64,000 bases of DNA from positions 1-64,000 of the forward strand of contig JAURVB010013140.1 in assembly GCA_033002965.1 (NCBI GenBank). Reading direction: 5' to 3'. Positions 20,101-32,439 of this stretch are shown piece by piece. The DNA is from Piper betle. Its lineage: Eukaryota; Streptophyta; Magnoliopsida; Piperales; Piperaceae. Under the pieces are notes generated by a model that worked only from the letters and a program-made list of their open reading frames with translations, was not told the DNA's origin and made no database searches. Each line of letters opens with the position of its first letter. Within the stretch, counting starts at the first letter, position 1. A program made the translations under genes and the position numbers.

Positions 20101-22836
20101 ACTTGTAGACACTGTTTTGGTGGCCGCAAAAGTATATGTGGTCCAGGCGGACAGTCCATATTTTTTATGCAAATACATTCCCGGACTCGGATGTTAATGT
20201 CTACAGTTTTTGGACACCCCTATCTCAAAGCCTACAATGCTTTATATATATAAAAGGGAGGAGACTTCTTCTAGTTACTACTTACTATAGCAAGACTAAA
20301 GTAAGACTTAGACTTAAACTAGGAAAATAATAAAAAAACCTGACAATCCTCCTATAGGAAAGAACTAGAAAAAAGACTTCATGCTCAAATAAGCAACTTT
20401 GACTTCTAATAACTCTAAATAAGACTAAACTCAAATAGAAAGCAAATTAAGATTTGTCTAGGACTCCAATAGACAACAAATAGGAAAGTGTTTGTCATCA
20501 CTATGGCCATAAGAATTGACCTTTTCAATTTCAATGTTTCTACTTTGTTAATGTGAATGCAGTTTCTGTTGACGGTTCATTTTCAAATATATATATATAT
20601 ATATATATATGTAATAAAAGAATGTTTGATAGATCATATATGTATTGAAATATTTTCCTATCTGATTCTCATAGTTTCACTCTAACAGGGAAAATTTTAT
20701 TTCGGAGATCTTCTTGAGGATTCCAGTGGTTGTAACGCTGATGTCTGTGCGGTAAGCTATATGAATTGAGTAGATTTCATCAAGATATGTATAAACCGTT
20801 TGTGATGGCATGTTCTTGTTTCAGCTGCATTCTGGCATTGCAGATGTAGCCGCTGCAAAGGCCCGTATGTTTGTCAACAAGCCTGATGGAAGTAAAATTC
20901 TTGATCTTAACACTCTTTCTCTTCAGGAAAATTAAAAAATAAATCTTGTGACGGTAAATTTGTAGTCTTTTCCTGTTAGAAGTTCAATATTTAATCTAAT
21001 ATTAGTACTTTACTTCTGCTTATGCCTATGGTTTCTTGAATGTTGAATGTTATATATGCAGTTTTTTATTGAAAAACTAGCCTTTGGAACATGTTTCACT
21101 TATCTCACAAATATATGTAATATGTCTCATTACACACTTCATCATCACAAAGTAGCAATTAAAGTCAAGAAGCAACAAGCTACGATGATTTACTCCTCCA
21201 TATCTGCTTGCTGCCAAATAACTAAAGGCCAAGTTTACGGATTCCCCCACCCCTTTACCCCATCATAGACCATGTCAATGCTCAATTCTATTCTGTCCAT
21301 GTTGGACTCTACCATGGTTAATATGTTCTCCTTAAATTTGGAAAATGTTATGTTGCCCTTATTGTGGTATCTGATTAGAAGTTATTTTGATGGCAATTAT
21401 TACAAAACCACTCTTCTATGTCTGATCTTTTCTGTTCTCTTTACAATAGTGGTCAGGGAAGCAAGAGGGCCTTTCAATGACCCTCAGCATCCTTATCTGT
21501 ATGAAGAAGAGGATGTGTGGATGGCACCTGGCTTTATCAATCAATTTTACGAAGTAATGAAAGTTCACATGTTATGATTGTCTTTGCAGATATCTTTCAT
21601 TGCATTGTAATCATACAGTAGCTTTTTTAGGTTCCCGATTACTGGAAACGGTATGCTAAAGATGTAGACCAGGAAAGAGAAATGTGGTTGAATTCTTTCT
21701 ACAAAGCACCGCTGAGGATACCTATGCCGGCTGAACTCGAATATTGGTGGGAAAAAGGTGAATACTTGTCTCATATTGTCTTCTTTTCTTGCTTCGCAGA
21801 AATTTGTGCCCATTTGCGGCTTATACAAATATATATTTTTTAGATGGGACGCCTGAGTTTGTACTAGTCAATAAGGAACCGGAGCCAGATCCTGAAGATC
21901 CTTCAAGGCTAATATATTCAGAAGATCCCCTCATTCTGCACACGCCAACTGGGAAGTTGATAAATTATGTTGAAGATGATGAACATGGAATACGCCTTTT
22001 TGGCAACCTGAGCTGGAAGAAGGGGAGGATGTTGACCCTGACAAAGCTGTATTCTTGCCACTTGGTTTTGATGAATTTTATGGTAAAACTGTGCAGCCTC
22101 CCAAAGAAGGCAAGGTGATAAAACTTTTTACAGCAGTAGAAAATGCTTTAAATCCGTTGTTTGAAAAGATGAAAAATTGGGTTGAAGAGCAAAGAAAAGC
22201 GAGTGAATTGAAACTGAAATTGATTGAACATGAGATGGAGTTTATAGAGGCCCAGATATGCCTGGAGGAAGAGATGGAAGAGCTGGACAATGAACTCAAG
22301 AAGCAGCAGCAAGAAGAAAAAAAAAGGCAGAGAAGGACCAGACTGGTGGTGGGGATGTTTCAACTTCACCATCCCATATGGATACCAAAGTGGGCGAAAA
22401 GGAAGAGGAAGAAGATAATGATGATGATGATGGCAATGATGAAGATTCGCCCACTAGTTTTGGCACAGTTTCTGAAAGGCAAGGTGGGCAAGATGCTACA
22501 AAGTTCTCTACTTGTTCGTTAATATTTACTTCTGCTGTTTCTTCATCCCGTGGTTTTCAACAAAGCTCGGATTTCCTTGTGAATGCCCCACCCTTGGTGA
22601 AATATCCATGCTTTTTCAGTCCATGTGGCATTAGTGCTGCAAAAGTGCACCCAAAGAGACGGAGTAGAGAAAATTTCTCACATTTGCATGGATTAGCTTT
22701 TGTGGTTGCAACTTTTAATTCTTGCCCCGGGATGAATAAAAGACTGAGCAAGAAAAGTTTCCACTCCCATCTGAAAGCGAAAAAACCATTACAGGATTGG
22801 AATAATTTGCTGTCCATACAAAACTTCATGTCTTGA
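17155..22836 (+). CDS. TIC100: TIC100, MORN-repeat subunit of the chloroplast inner-envelope translocon
   Basis: Homologous to Arabidopsis TIC100/EMB1211 (At5g22640), a subunit of the TIC20-TIC56-TIC100-TIC214 protein-import complex of the chloroplast inner envelope. Exons, each with GT-AG borders and preserved phase: 17155-17759, 17857-17928, 18248-18337, 18499-18672, 18745-18835, 20689-20751, 20825-20891, 21450-21553, 21631-21757, 21844-22836. The product has an acidic Ser/Asp/Glu N-terminus (residues ~25-60), MORN-type motifs (YEGTVWDD, YEGEW, YSGQWKHSRMHGCGVY; about residues 200-350), a conserved central domain, a charged coiled coil (~560-625) and an acidic Asp/Glu run. About 795 residues would result if two single-base losses are allowed for: a T5 run at 21997-22001 and an A9 run at 22317-22325 each shift the frame by -1. 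As written, exon 10 is therefore broken twice. The start is the ATG after AACACAA; no upstream in-frame ATG was seen. Confidence 0.93.
19361..20222. mobile_element. hAT-like non-autonomous transposon in TIC100 intron 5
   Basis: The terminal inverted repeats are GAGGGGTTGTCCA (19361) and TGGACACCCCTA (ending 20222). Flanking 8-bp sequences GCTCAAAG (19353-19360) and TCTCAAAG (20223-20230) match at 7 of 8 positions, the target-site length of hAT elements. The 862-bp body has no transposase frame. Its interior resembles the element at 14022-15775. Confidence 0.78.
20586..20612. repeat. (AT)n microsatellite
   Basis: About 13 AT units in TIC100 intron 5, roughly 80 bp before the exon 6 acceptor. 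It is likely polymorphic in length. Confidence 0.9.
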
Positions 22837-24089
22837 TGATTCGCCACTTTCAATTACTGTTAGATGGGGCTCATGGTGTCTCTGTTTTGTACTTTTGTTT
22901 CAATTTGAAGAGAAACACTGCAGTGACAAGTTAAATTCCCTAGTTGAGAACAATCAATGCCAAAGGCTGATGATGGTTCTTTGGAGTACAAAACCAATAG
23001 CTTTAGCTGATTGCCAAAAATTGCTTACTTCCATCATTCGTTTATGTTTAGTAAATTTGTTCCCAGGTAAATCTTTTATTTAGTTCCTTGATGTCAACAG
23101 ATTGCTGCTTCATTTGCTTAATTTATTCAAGCTGACATTTTTTCTCATTAGTTGATTATGATAGATGAATTCTACTTGGTGGTATTTTGTATTCCAACCT
23201 ACGTTATTAAAATGCGCGTTTTTAATTTTTCAAAAGTGTACTTCCACCAGTAAGTGTTTGGCCTGTTCGAGAGTTGCTGAGTTTTTGAATTAGAGTCGTA
23301 GACATTAGTGTTAAGTTTAATTGGAAAAAAAATGCATAAAATCCAGAGCAGTGGTTGAAAAATTCCCTATCACAACAGCGGACTGCTAATCAGTTATAGT
23401 TTTTTCTCCTAGAAGTTCCCTACTCGAACATACCATATGACAAACACACGGTGAGTTACTGCGAACAAAAATAATAACCTAGATAATAAAAATACAGTCA
23501 TTTATGTATGCACCTGAATAAAATTGCAATAAATAATTTCTGTAGTCTGATTCCGATTTAAGTGGGTAAATGACATTATCTTTTTGAGCACGCCGTTCAA
23601 AGGATGACTATTGTTCGTGTGAAAGAGTTAATCGTGAAACTTTCACTCAAGTGATGTGTTTGAATCATAATTTTAAATATTGAACTGGATTGGCTTACTC
23701 TAATTTGAATTTGGAAGTTATAGATTGATTCATGTGTCTATCCTGGAGTTATACTTGAGACAACTGAAAAAAATTGAGGCGTCACTGTCCACTCTACAAT
23801 GATCTTGCTGGAATTCACTCATTTCACATCATCCTCTGCCAGCCCAGCCAACAATGTTGCTGATGTCGCCACCGACAAAAATTGCGAGGTGTGATGGAGG
23901 CATTGCCCTATTTTCTCAGCAAATTTTTGACAAGCTAGGACCGTCCCCCGGTGCCCTTCCTCTCTTGTGTTCCCCTTTTCGTCAAGGAGATTATAGCCCT
24001 ACAGCCGAAATAGGTCGTCAACTAAAAATCCCTTGGCAAAGACAATGCAACAAAAACCTCACTGGGTTTTTCTTACAAGTTTTAAGGTC
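22837..24089 (+). other. TIC100 3' UTR and downstream intergenic DNA
   Basis: After the TGA at 22834-22836 the sequence is AT-rich with no recognisable coding region. The small ORFs at 22895-23083 and 23854-24123 show no family motif. The polyadenylation site cannot be placed. No element termini were seen. Confidence 0.5.
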
Positions 24090-24600
24090 AAATGTTCTTT
24101 CCACTATTGATCTTAGGTTTTGACGATTAATTTATATAGCTTTCCAGGTCAATATTTAGAATCAACTATATATATCAAATATGAAGAAATGTCAAATGAA
24201 CACATGTTCGAGTTCGGTAAACGATCTATAGTCACACAAATATGCGCTTCAGATATCTGCATAGGATCAGCCCGCCTTCGGCAAATTGATCAATTCAATA
24301 GCCGACAGGAAGCTAAATTTCTCCCACAACCTCGAATTGGCAACAGTCGATCAGCGTTTCGAAGCCGATCAGCAGTCGTTGATAGTTCGTTTTCATTTGG
24401 TTATTGATGGAACAGTTCAAGAAGCTAAATATAACCGTTAAAGAAAAATAGCTGGCAATTTCAAGACAATAACAACTACTTTTCTCAGCAGTGAATGCTT
24501 GACTATAAATACGGCCATAGGGGGTGCATTTCTGTAACTCTTTGGGTGTTATGAGCATTGGGCATTGGAATTTTACATTTGATACTTGTAACACTTAGTG
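24090..24600 (+). mobile_element. Possible LTR fragment
   Basis: The stretch contains ATCTTAGGTTTTGACGATTAA near the start, a TATA-like CTATAAATA (about 24503-24511), and an end with TTGATACTTGTAACACTTAG, a layout resembling Ty1/copia LTRs. Neither a partner LTR nor a target duplication was found, so this is only a suggestion. Confidence 0.28.
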
Positions 24601-24664
24601 CTTTTACTTTTAAATTAGAGTGTATTAATATTTGCCCTAGTAAAAAGTGCAAAGTGTAAAGTCT

Positions 24665-24777
24665 ACAAGCTCCGTCAAAATAAGGGTGCTAAAGGAACGA
24701 GTGAGTCGAGTGGAACATGTGCTCCAGCTCGACTTAGAAAACTCGAAGATTGTTCAAACTCGACTGGAGATTGAGCG
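24665..24777. mobile_element. CTCGA-rich element, left part
   Basis: A run of CTCGA and GAGTCGAG motifs, split by the Ty3 element at 24778-35391 and continuing at 35392-35560. It resembles the CTCGG-rich hAT-like element at 11727-12551 in style. Outer ends were not resolved. Confidence 0.45.
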
Positions 24778-25093
24778 TGGTATGATTAAAGTGAGTATTT
24801 TGGAAATATATCAAAGTAGTTTTGTTAGTTAGGAGTGAAGGTAAAATAGTAATAGTCATGATTTGAAATGTATAAAGGAGGGAAAGAGGGACAGATAGGG
24901 AAATTTGGATTCAATCTATGAACTAATTCTTTTCTTTACAAAAAGGAACTGAGTGTTCTTCCATTCTATCCATTTTCTTCTTCCATTCTATTTTTGTTCT
25001 GTTCGATCCCACTATGGCTCCATCGAAATATAATAACAAGCAGTGTTAAAGGCAAGGATCTGATATTCAACCCAATTGAATCAGACCCTAGCA
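24778..25093 (+). repeat. 5' LTR of the Ty3 element
   Basis: 316 bp, TG...CA. Matches 35044-35391 along its length, apart from an insertion/deletion around 35240-35290. It contains GGCTCCATCGAAA near the 3' end. Confidence 0.9.
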
Positions 25094-25096
25094 AAT

Positions 25097-25109
25097 TGGT
25101 ATCAGGGCC
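25097..25109 (+). other. Primer binding site (initiator Met tRNA)
   Basis: TGGTATCAGGGCC three bases after the 5' LTR; one base differs from the usual TGGTATCAGAGCC. Confidence 0.85.
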
Positions 25110-25194
25110 AGAAGAGGGAGGAGGGAAATTCGTCACCAAGAGCAACAGAAATAGAGGAAATGAGGAATGTTCAATCTCAACTTTTATCTGTCTT

Positions 25195-25935
25195 TTCAGA
25201 AATGTCTGCAAAATTTGATTTGTTATTAAGTTCTAGGAACGATGTCTAGAATAAATCTATTAATGGAAGAAAAGAATGTGTTGAGGCAATAACTCCTAGA
25301 ATTTGTGTTGATCGAGTTGTTGTAGATAATGATAAGGTGCAGGTACAATCGTTGAATCAACAAAATGGTGAGAAGCAGTGGAATAACATGAATAGAATTG
25401 TGACTGATCGTGTTGTTCCGAATGTGCTAGATGACTGTTTGAAGGGTTCTAAATGTCTTTTCCCAAGTATGATGGTACTAAAAATCCTATACCTTGGTTT
25501 AGTAGATGTGAGAAATACTTTAAATTGCATAAAATCAAGGAACACCTTAAGGTGGATTTGGCTAGTTTTCACCTGGAACATGATGCACTAATATGGTTCG
25601 TCATGTTCCAAGAACAACGAATGGATCTTGGTTAGGAGCAGCTCAATAAAGCTATGAATTCACAATTTGGTCCTACAGAGTATGAGGATTTTTATGGAGA
25701 TCTCACAAGGCTGAAGCAAGATACATTAGTAAAAGAATATACTCTCACATTTAACAGATTAGCTACAAGAGCTAGAAATGACAGAAAAGCAAAAAATTAG
25801 CAGCTATGCATGTGGACTTAAGGATCAGTTAAGGCTAGAAGTGAAATCTTAGAAGCCAGCCTCATTGATAGATGCTCAAGGATTAGCTAAACAATTTGAG
25901 CAAAAGTTTGTTAAGGACAGCAAGTATGTTGGAAC
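25195..25935 (+). pseudogene. gag remnant of the Ty3 element
   Basis: Translation shows a retrotransposon Gag capsid domain: FPKYDGTKNPIPWFSRCEKYF (from about 25456), then after a TAG at 25633 a continuation with LTRLKQ and YTLTFNRLA, then in another frame GLKDQLRLEV and LIDAQGLAKQFE. At least two stops and one frameshift interrupt it. No zinc knuckle was found before the protease. Confidence 0.8.
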
Positions 25936-26133
25936 AGTAATGAGATGGAGCAATGATAACAGTTTTATAGTAAACAGAAAGAATGAATCATCCACAAGTC
26001 ACAATGGAGAAAATGTGGTCAGTAGAAACAATATCAACGATTCTATGGTACAAAAGAAATTTACAGATGAGAAGTTGAGTGGGGAAGAAGATAGCTGAAG
26101 ATGTAACTAATAATTCAGTATCAGATAATATCT

Positions 26134-26661
26134 TTGAATGCATTGACAGGAATGACTACTTTGAATACAATGAGAATGCTTGGACGAATAGGACAACAAG
26201 TTAATGTTCTCATTGATTCTGGAAGTTCTCATAATTTTTTGAATAGGAAGGTGGTGCAAAAATTAAATATACCAGTTCAGAACAAGCGCAGTTTGAAGGT
26301 GCAAGTAGCAAATGGGGATCACATGAATTATGTGGGCAATTGTGTCGGAATTACGCTTGAATTACCAAGATACAAGTTGGTGTCTGACTTCTTTGTGATA
26401 CAATTAGAAGAATTTGATATGGTGTTGGGGCTACAATGGCTTAAAATGTTAGGATCCATTGTTTGGAATTTTGATTCTCTAACAATGTCATTAAACCTCA
26501 ACCAAGAAGTTATTGAATTACAAGGTGAGCTCATTCCTCAAAGTCAGCTCTGTGATAAGAAGCACATTACACAATGTCTAAGGAAAAAGAAACATGGGTT
26601 ACTCATGAATTTACAATTGAATGACACCAACAAGTCAGAGCAGCAAGTGAATGTATTGTAG
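26134..26661 (+). pseudogene. Retroviral-type aspartic protease region
   Basis: It contains the catalytic DSGSSHNF motif (about residues 28-35 of this frame) and downstream DMVLGLQWL, both typical of Ty3/gypsy proteases, which cut the Gag-Pol polyprotein. The frame stays open through the domain and stops with TAG at 26659. Confidence 0.85.
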
Positions 26662-26749
26662 CATTCACGAAGGGATCAATTGAGCAAGATTTTACAAAGG
26701 TTTGCTGCTGTATTTTAGACACCTATTAATATGCCTCCAAAAAGAGTTC

Positions 26750-26880
26750 AAGATCAATTACCTTGAAGGAAGGGACGTTGCCTGTAGCTGTAAAAGCTTA
26801 TAGATATCACTATTTTCAGAAGAACGAAATTGAAAGACTGGTTAAGGATTTAATGGCAATGGGAGTTATTCAGACTACAT
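26750..26880 (+). pseudogene. Reverse transcriptase, N-terminal piece
   Basis: The frame encodes VAVKAYRYHYFQKNEIERLV and MAMGVIQTTSS, the conserved start of the Ty3 RT domain. It breaks at TACATCAAG where the solo LTR inserted; the rest of RT resumes at 32435. Confidence 0.85.
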
Positions 26881-26884
26881 CAAG

Positions 26885-29800
26885 TGTAAAGACTGTGAAA
26901 TATATATATATATTCGACTCGGTTGGGGAAGGATTGAACGTTGGAGAATTAATATTATTAATTATAATATATTCTCTACCCAGTTAATTCTACCCGGTTA
27001 ATTATTATATTTTATTATTTACCCGGTTACCCGATTAAACGAAATGCGAGTGTTGGGATGTTTTTCACATACCCTAGCCATCATTTTTGTAACACCCCAA
27101 ATCCGGTTCATGCTCGTGAACCGAACCGGCATGTTACAGGCCCCGGTTAGGTCAACTAACCCGAACCTAACTCATGCGGATCCAATCTCAGCGTCTTAAG
27201 ATGAAGATACAACTCGCAATGCATTGATGAAATGCACAAACCCTAACATGGTACTACATGAATGACATGCAATTCAAGCACACCCCAATACAATTACGAT
27301 TAAACTCAATAAAAATTCTAAAATAAAACAGACAGAGTCTCCCCTAAAAGTGCAATTAGGGTCCACGCTGTCAAAACAATATATACCAATATATATGCAT
27401 ATATCAACAATTTTATTAACACACCATCTAATATACTGTATATTCATTATAGAACTTGGGCCACACTTCTACTGCGCACTCTGATCACATCTCACCTCTT
27501 GTCATCATGTCATAACATCATATCATTTCATTTAATCATATCCTACCATGTCTTAGCATTTCACATCATTCACAATATAATAACATCATAAATAAAGTAT
27601 TAACCACTCTATCGACTGACATGTGTGCAAGCGACAACAATGCTCCTCCGTCCAAGCTGGCTCCTCCAACTCGTGATTATTACCTACATATAGTATAAAA
27701 ACACGTCAGTAACAAGTGTTACTGGTCCGGAAAATAAAATAACTATAACAAGCTGGCTATGAGTGCAAACTCTCATATGAAAGAAAACATCATATACTCC
27801 ACGTGAACACTCTGAAGGGCACTACTGAGGAGCCACTGGGCTGCAGACCCGGTAGCATCCCGAACTTACTGATCTGTTGTTGGTACTGTGCCGCTCTCGG
27901 CACTTCTTTTTCAGTACTTCACGTAAAACTTTATCCTAAGCCCTCTCCTTACCTCCATATTTCTCCTGGCCTTGAGCACGAAGGCCGAGTACTCTCAGGC
28001 AGTCGCCTTTAATACCCTTTGAACCACAAGTCCGGACATGCACTATACTAAACAGTACTCGTAAACCTCCACGTTCTCCGGGTGTGAGGAACTCAAACAC
28101 GGAGTTGTCAGGATCCCTCGGGAATGGAACAGTCCGCTGGCACTAATCCAGAGCCCGCTTTGACTATCACGGCATCCGCTCATGGTACGTGCAGTCGGTT
28201 TCTCCATCTCTCGTCTCACTGAAAATGCAAAAACTACATATATATATATAGGGCTGGGTAGGGATTTATATAATAGGCCCGAAGGCAACTTGTGGTGGAT
28301 CTTGTTTTCGAAATCATCCTCGAGGGATCTCATCCTCGAGGGGTTATTAATCCGGAAATCTGTTCGGCTAGATGGCCCGAGTTAAGTGGGATCCAATAAA
28401 ATGCCACTTAACCCGTCCTGCAAATAATAAGATAAACATACAATAGAAAGACGTAAAACAGAGTCGAGTCCTAAACGGACATGGTAGAAGCTCCAAGCGT
28501 GTCATAGCGCATAGGCGGCGAGCTCCTACTCCATACCTACACATCAAAACTAAATACTAACGCCCGCTAACTAAATGATGCATCACACACAATGAACATC
28601 ACACTCAAAATACAAACAGTATCTAGCAACAGCTAAATAATCATAAATGTGAAAATAATTCTAACTCATCCTATTCATAGTAATTTTATTACGTTTTTCT
28701 AAGTTACGTAATAGTCACTTATCATGCTCTCATTAGATCACTTACTCTTCATTCACACTTAATCTCATCATTCAATCATCATTTCATTCATAGTCATACA
28801 TTTATCCTAACTAACCAATTCTAGCATGCTATGTTAACAATCATTATCAATCTTAAATAATCAAATCGGAGGTAATTATACCTCACGTCGTCGGCAATCG
28901 GCGACGGCTAGGGTTCCGTCGCATGTCTCGGAGCTCGAGTTCGGCGCTCATCACCGTCCGACATTCGATCGGGATCGACTGGATGAACTCCTCGGAAGAT
29001 CCGGCGAATTCCAGCGAATCCGATTTTCCGGCGGTTTTCCAGCAGGTTTCAGTAGTTTTCTAGCACTTCCAGCGGTTTTCCAGCAGCTCTTCGATGGTTT
29101 TCCGGCGACAATCACCGGCGGCGTCTACTGACTAGATGGGGTCATATTGGGTATCATTGGAACCGGCTCGGTGAGCCCGACACATCTATGGCTTCGACGT
29201 GGTCAGCCGTAGCGGTGGCTCGCCGGAAAATGGCTAAAATTGGGCCGGCGGCAATGGGTAGCTAGATCCGGCCGGCTTGGTCGGCGATGGCCTCCGCTCC
29301 TGTCGGGGAAGGTCGCTAGGGGGTCGAAGATGTCGAGGCGACTACTCGATTGCACCGGTGGTGGTTGCCGGTGGCGCGATCGGCGATGGAAGCGCGGCAC
29401 AAAGGTGCGGCTTTCTCGCGTCACGGCACCCCGATGGCGGCGAGCTGTGGCGGCAACGATCGGCGGCCGGGTGGCGACGATCTGCCGTCGGGCGGCGTCG
29501 ACAGCGGCGGTAGCGACGCTGCACGGGGGCGGCGTTGGGGAAGGGTTTGGGCGAGGAAGAATGGGTCGGGGTGAGAAAAACAATCGGGTGGCAATATCGT
29601 AAATAATACTTGACTCGTGTCCGACTCGAGTTAAGAATAATAACTAAGTCGTAGAAAATACTTAAAAAATTCAGAAAAATCGGGAAAAATTCCGTAAAAT
29701 CAAATAAACACCAAAACATCATAATGATATGCTCTAGAACTATCAACCCACCCAACTGCCCGTAACGCGTCCTAACGCGGTAAACGGCCTAAAACTAATT

Positions 29801-32434
29801 TTACGATCCACTATATATAAAAATAAAAAACAATTGGCATACTCTTATATATTCTGATAACTCATTCTGTTCTGCTGTATTCATGACGTTATCATCATAT
29901 ACTTGGGTACGCATGACCCTTATAGCTCATACAGGCGACTAGCGTCGGCTCAGTACACATGTTCTGAAACTGACTCGATTCGAAAATAACGGTCAAACCA
30001 ATCGGTTCTAAATATAAAACCCTGACTCGAATCGTGGGTTTTACAATTTTATTTCATTTTTTATAAGGGATGCCCTCCCCACCCTAGCCGCCTTCATTCT
30101 CATTTTCTTCTCCTCTTCCTTACCGGTGCCGTTTCTTCCTCCTTGCTTGGGTATCCTTCCTATCTCCCTAATCTTAATTTTCATGAATTCATATTTCTTT
30201 TGAATTGATAATAAGATTGATAAACATGAGAATTAAAGTCTTAAATCAACAAGAAAGAAACTAAATAAACTGATATGGCCGACGAGTTCTAAGTTTTGGC
30301 AAGATAGGAAATCACAGGCAAGCTTTGCCGGGAATCATTGGGGACGGTCGTTCCGACGTTTGAAGATGATCCAAGTCTCTCCGTCGATCAGTGATTGGCT
30401 GGTCTTGCATGAGTGGATGCTGGCCTGGGGTAGCAAATAGATAAAAAAACAGAGGCGATGGTGATGTGAGAAGAAATCTGGCTGTCTTGGGCAGCGATTG
30501 GGTTCCAATTTGGCCGGGGAAGGCCGATAGAGGGTCTAGGGTGTCGAGGCGACCACCCAATTGGGGCAGCAATGCTCGCCAGTGGTGGAATCAACGATGC
30601 GAACACATCACTAGGCGTGGTGATGCCGGCATTGTGGCGGCTGGAAGGCAGCCATGGTCGACCTGGGTGACACTGTGATGGCACGGCAGGGCTAGAGGGC
30701 CACGATTGTTGGCAGCAACGACGGCGACAAAGTGAGGGCGGCTGGAGTCAGGAGAAGAGAAGGGCCGATGGGGAAGAAGAAGAAGAAGAATCCCTTCGGT
30801 GGCAAACTTGTAAATATAACTTGACTCAACATGGCTCGAATTAAATAACAATACCAACTCTCAATAACACCTGACTCGACACCGGCTCAAGTTAAAAATA
30901 ATATTAACTCGTAATAAATCTTTAAAAATAATTATTTTAATGGGTTATGGGTTAAAGTTGCTAAACTAATTAATTATCGTACGAAATCGTCATAAGTAAT
31001 AGAAATACGGTAATGATAAATGGTCGATAATTAATTAATGTACTACAAGTGATTAATTTTAAATCGGATGGTTATAAGTGATTAAAAAAATAAAGTTTTC
31101 ACCTTTACCATATTAAATTTAATATTAGGTAAATAAAGTGATTATTTTAATAACGGGTTAGTAAGGTAGAAAATGGGTTAGTAAATTATAATCGGGTAAA
31201 AATCACAAGCGTTGAACCTAAATAACTTAATGAAAATAAATAAAGTTTGAACCTTTATTGAATTGAATAATTTAAAATAATTAGTAATATTTTTGAATTA
31301 GGATAATACAAATTATTTTAAATAATTTAATCGAACAACTTAATTAATTAAATTGCTATGAATAATGATAGCGATTAAAAATTATAACCGAAGGAAAATA
31401 TACTAATAATAGTAAATAAATATTTGTTTATAAGTTGATAATTATTTTATCATTTCTTAATTGTGAATTATAATTTGGATAATTAATTTAAAGTGTACAG
31501 TAGGATTTAAATAATTAGGTCATATGAATAATTTAATATTTAATATTGTTGCAGGTTCACTTACATACAATCCAGGTTTGTATAATTATTTGAAATGTTG
31601 TATTTTCCCTTCTGGGCAGCCCTAGTCAGCCTGAGCCCAGATTCGACCACCATGCACCGAGTGCAACCAGGGTCAACGAATTGACTTAGTCCGACACGGG
31701 GCCGCACCCTTTAAAATTACTATGAGGGAGTCTTGGTGGTCAACTTGAGTATTTGACCACCATGCGTTGGAACGCAACGGGGATCGACTCAATTCGGCAC
31801 AAGGCAGTACCCCTTGAAAGATTAAACACCTGCCCCCAAGCCCAAAGGGGTGACAGGGCGCAGTGGCTCAAGAAAGCTCATTATGCACTTGTGATACTAA
31901 GAGGGTGAGTCAATGGCAAATATCGGTAACTACAGGTCGTGGGCCACGTAGCGTGTGTGCGCATGCATGGGATTGGAGCTGGATGGGGTCCCTCCCAACA
32001 TATTAAGAGCTCAACATAGGCTCATAACAACTAAAAGTCTTTTAAAATGATAATTGGGATTATATTGACTTGTTTCATTTAATTATGCGGCTTAGTGGTT
32101 ATCATTAATGCAGAATTGCCTCCGCAGGTGAGCAGCTTTGGACTAAGGACTAAAAGTGTGTTGGTGAAACTTTTACCAACATAGGTTTGGTGAATTAATA
32201 ATAAATTGGACTTCCTTTATATTCTCTTATGTTATAATTGTGGCTGTGGGAAATGGTCCGAGACTGTGGGACGGTTATTTTATATATTGTCATATGCTAT
32301 CAGAATCTATTTTATTTTTATGATTTGTAAAGTCTAGACTTATTTGTTGTATTATGAATCATGTTCTGGAATGTTATTGTTACATCACTTATATTTTTAG
32401 GTGACACCCGGTCCGGTTCGGGCGGGTCGTTACA
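26885..32434 (+). mobile_element. Solo LTR inserted in the Ty3 RT, itself interrupted
   Basis: Starts TGTAAAGACTG and ends GGGTCGTTACA; flanked by identical 5-bp copies TCAAG (26880-26884 and 32435-32439). RT reads continuously across the joined target. A second solo LTR sits at 27088-30045; without it the length is about 2,587 bp. A closely related copy of 2,679 bp lies at 60865-63543. No internal domain or second LTR is present. Confidence 0.88.
27088..30045 (-). mobile_element. Solo LTR, complete 2,958 bp (minus)
   Basis: Starts TGTAACACCCC and ends GGGTTTTACA on the plus strand, with perfect 5-bp duplications ATTTT (27083-27087 and 30046-30050). The host LTR near 61045 shows the empty site. 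This is the cleanest uninterrupted copy of the family and serves as the length standard. Its order on the minus strand is: LTR start (30045), GC island (about 29570-28890), hairpin/TATA module (about 28400-28240), 3' end. Confidence 0.9.
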
Positions 32435-32439
32435 TCAAG

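Larger units (their letters stand above)
18836..20688 (+). other. TIC100 intron 5 (1.85 kb)
   Basis: Donor GTGAGT follows ATTATATAT (Ile-Ile-Tyr) and the acceptor TCTAACAG precedes GGAAAATTTTATTTC (Gly-Lys-Phe-Tyr-Phe), phase 0. It is by far the longest intron; the others are about 70-560 bp. Nearly half of it is an 862-bp transposon insertion at 19361-20222. Confidence 0.85.

Noticed and set aside
22055..22522. Separate gene read from the coiled-coil ORF of TIC100 exon 10
   Set aside because: The ORF begins and ends at the two homopolymer frameshifts and its sequence continues TIC100 directly.
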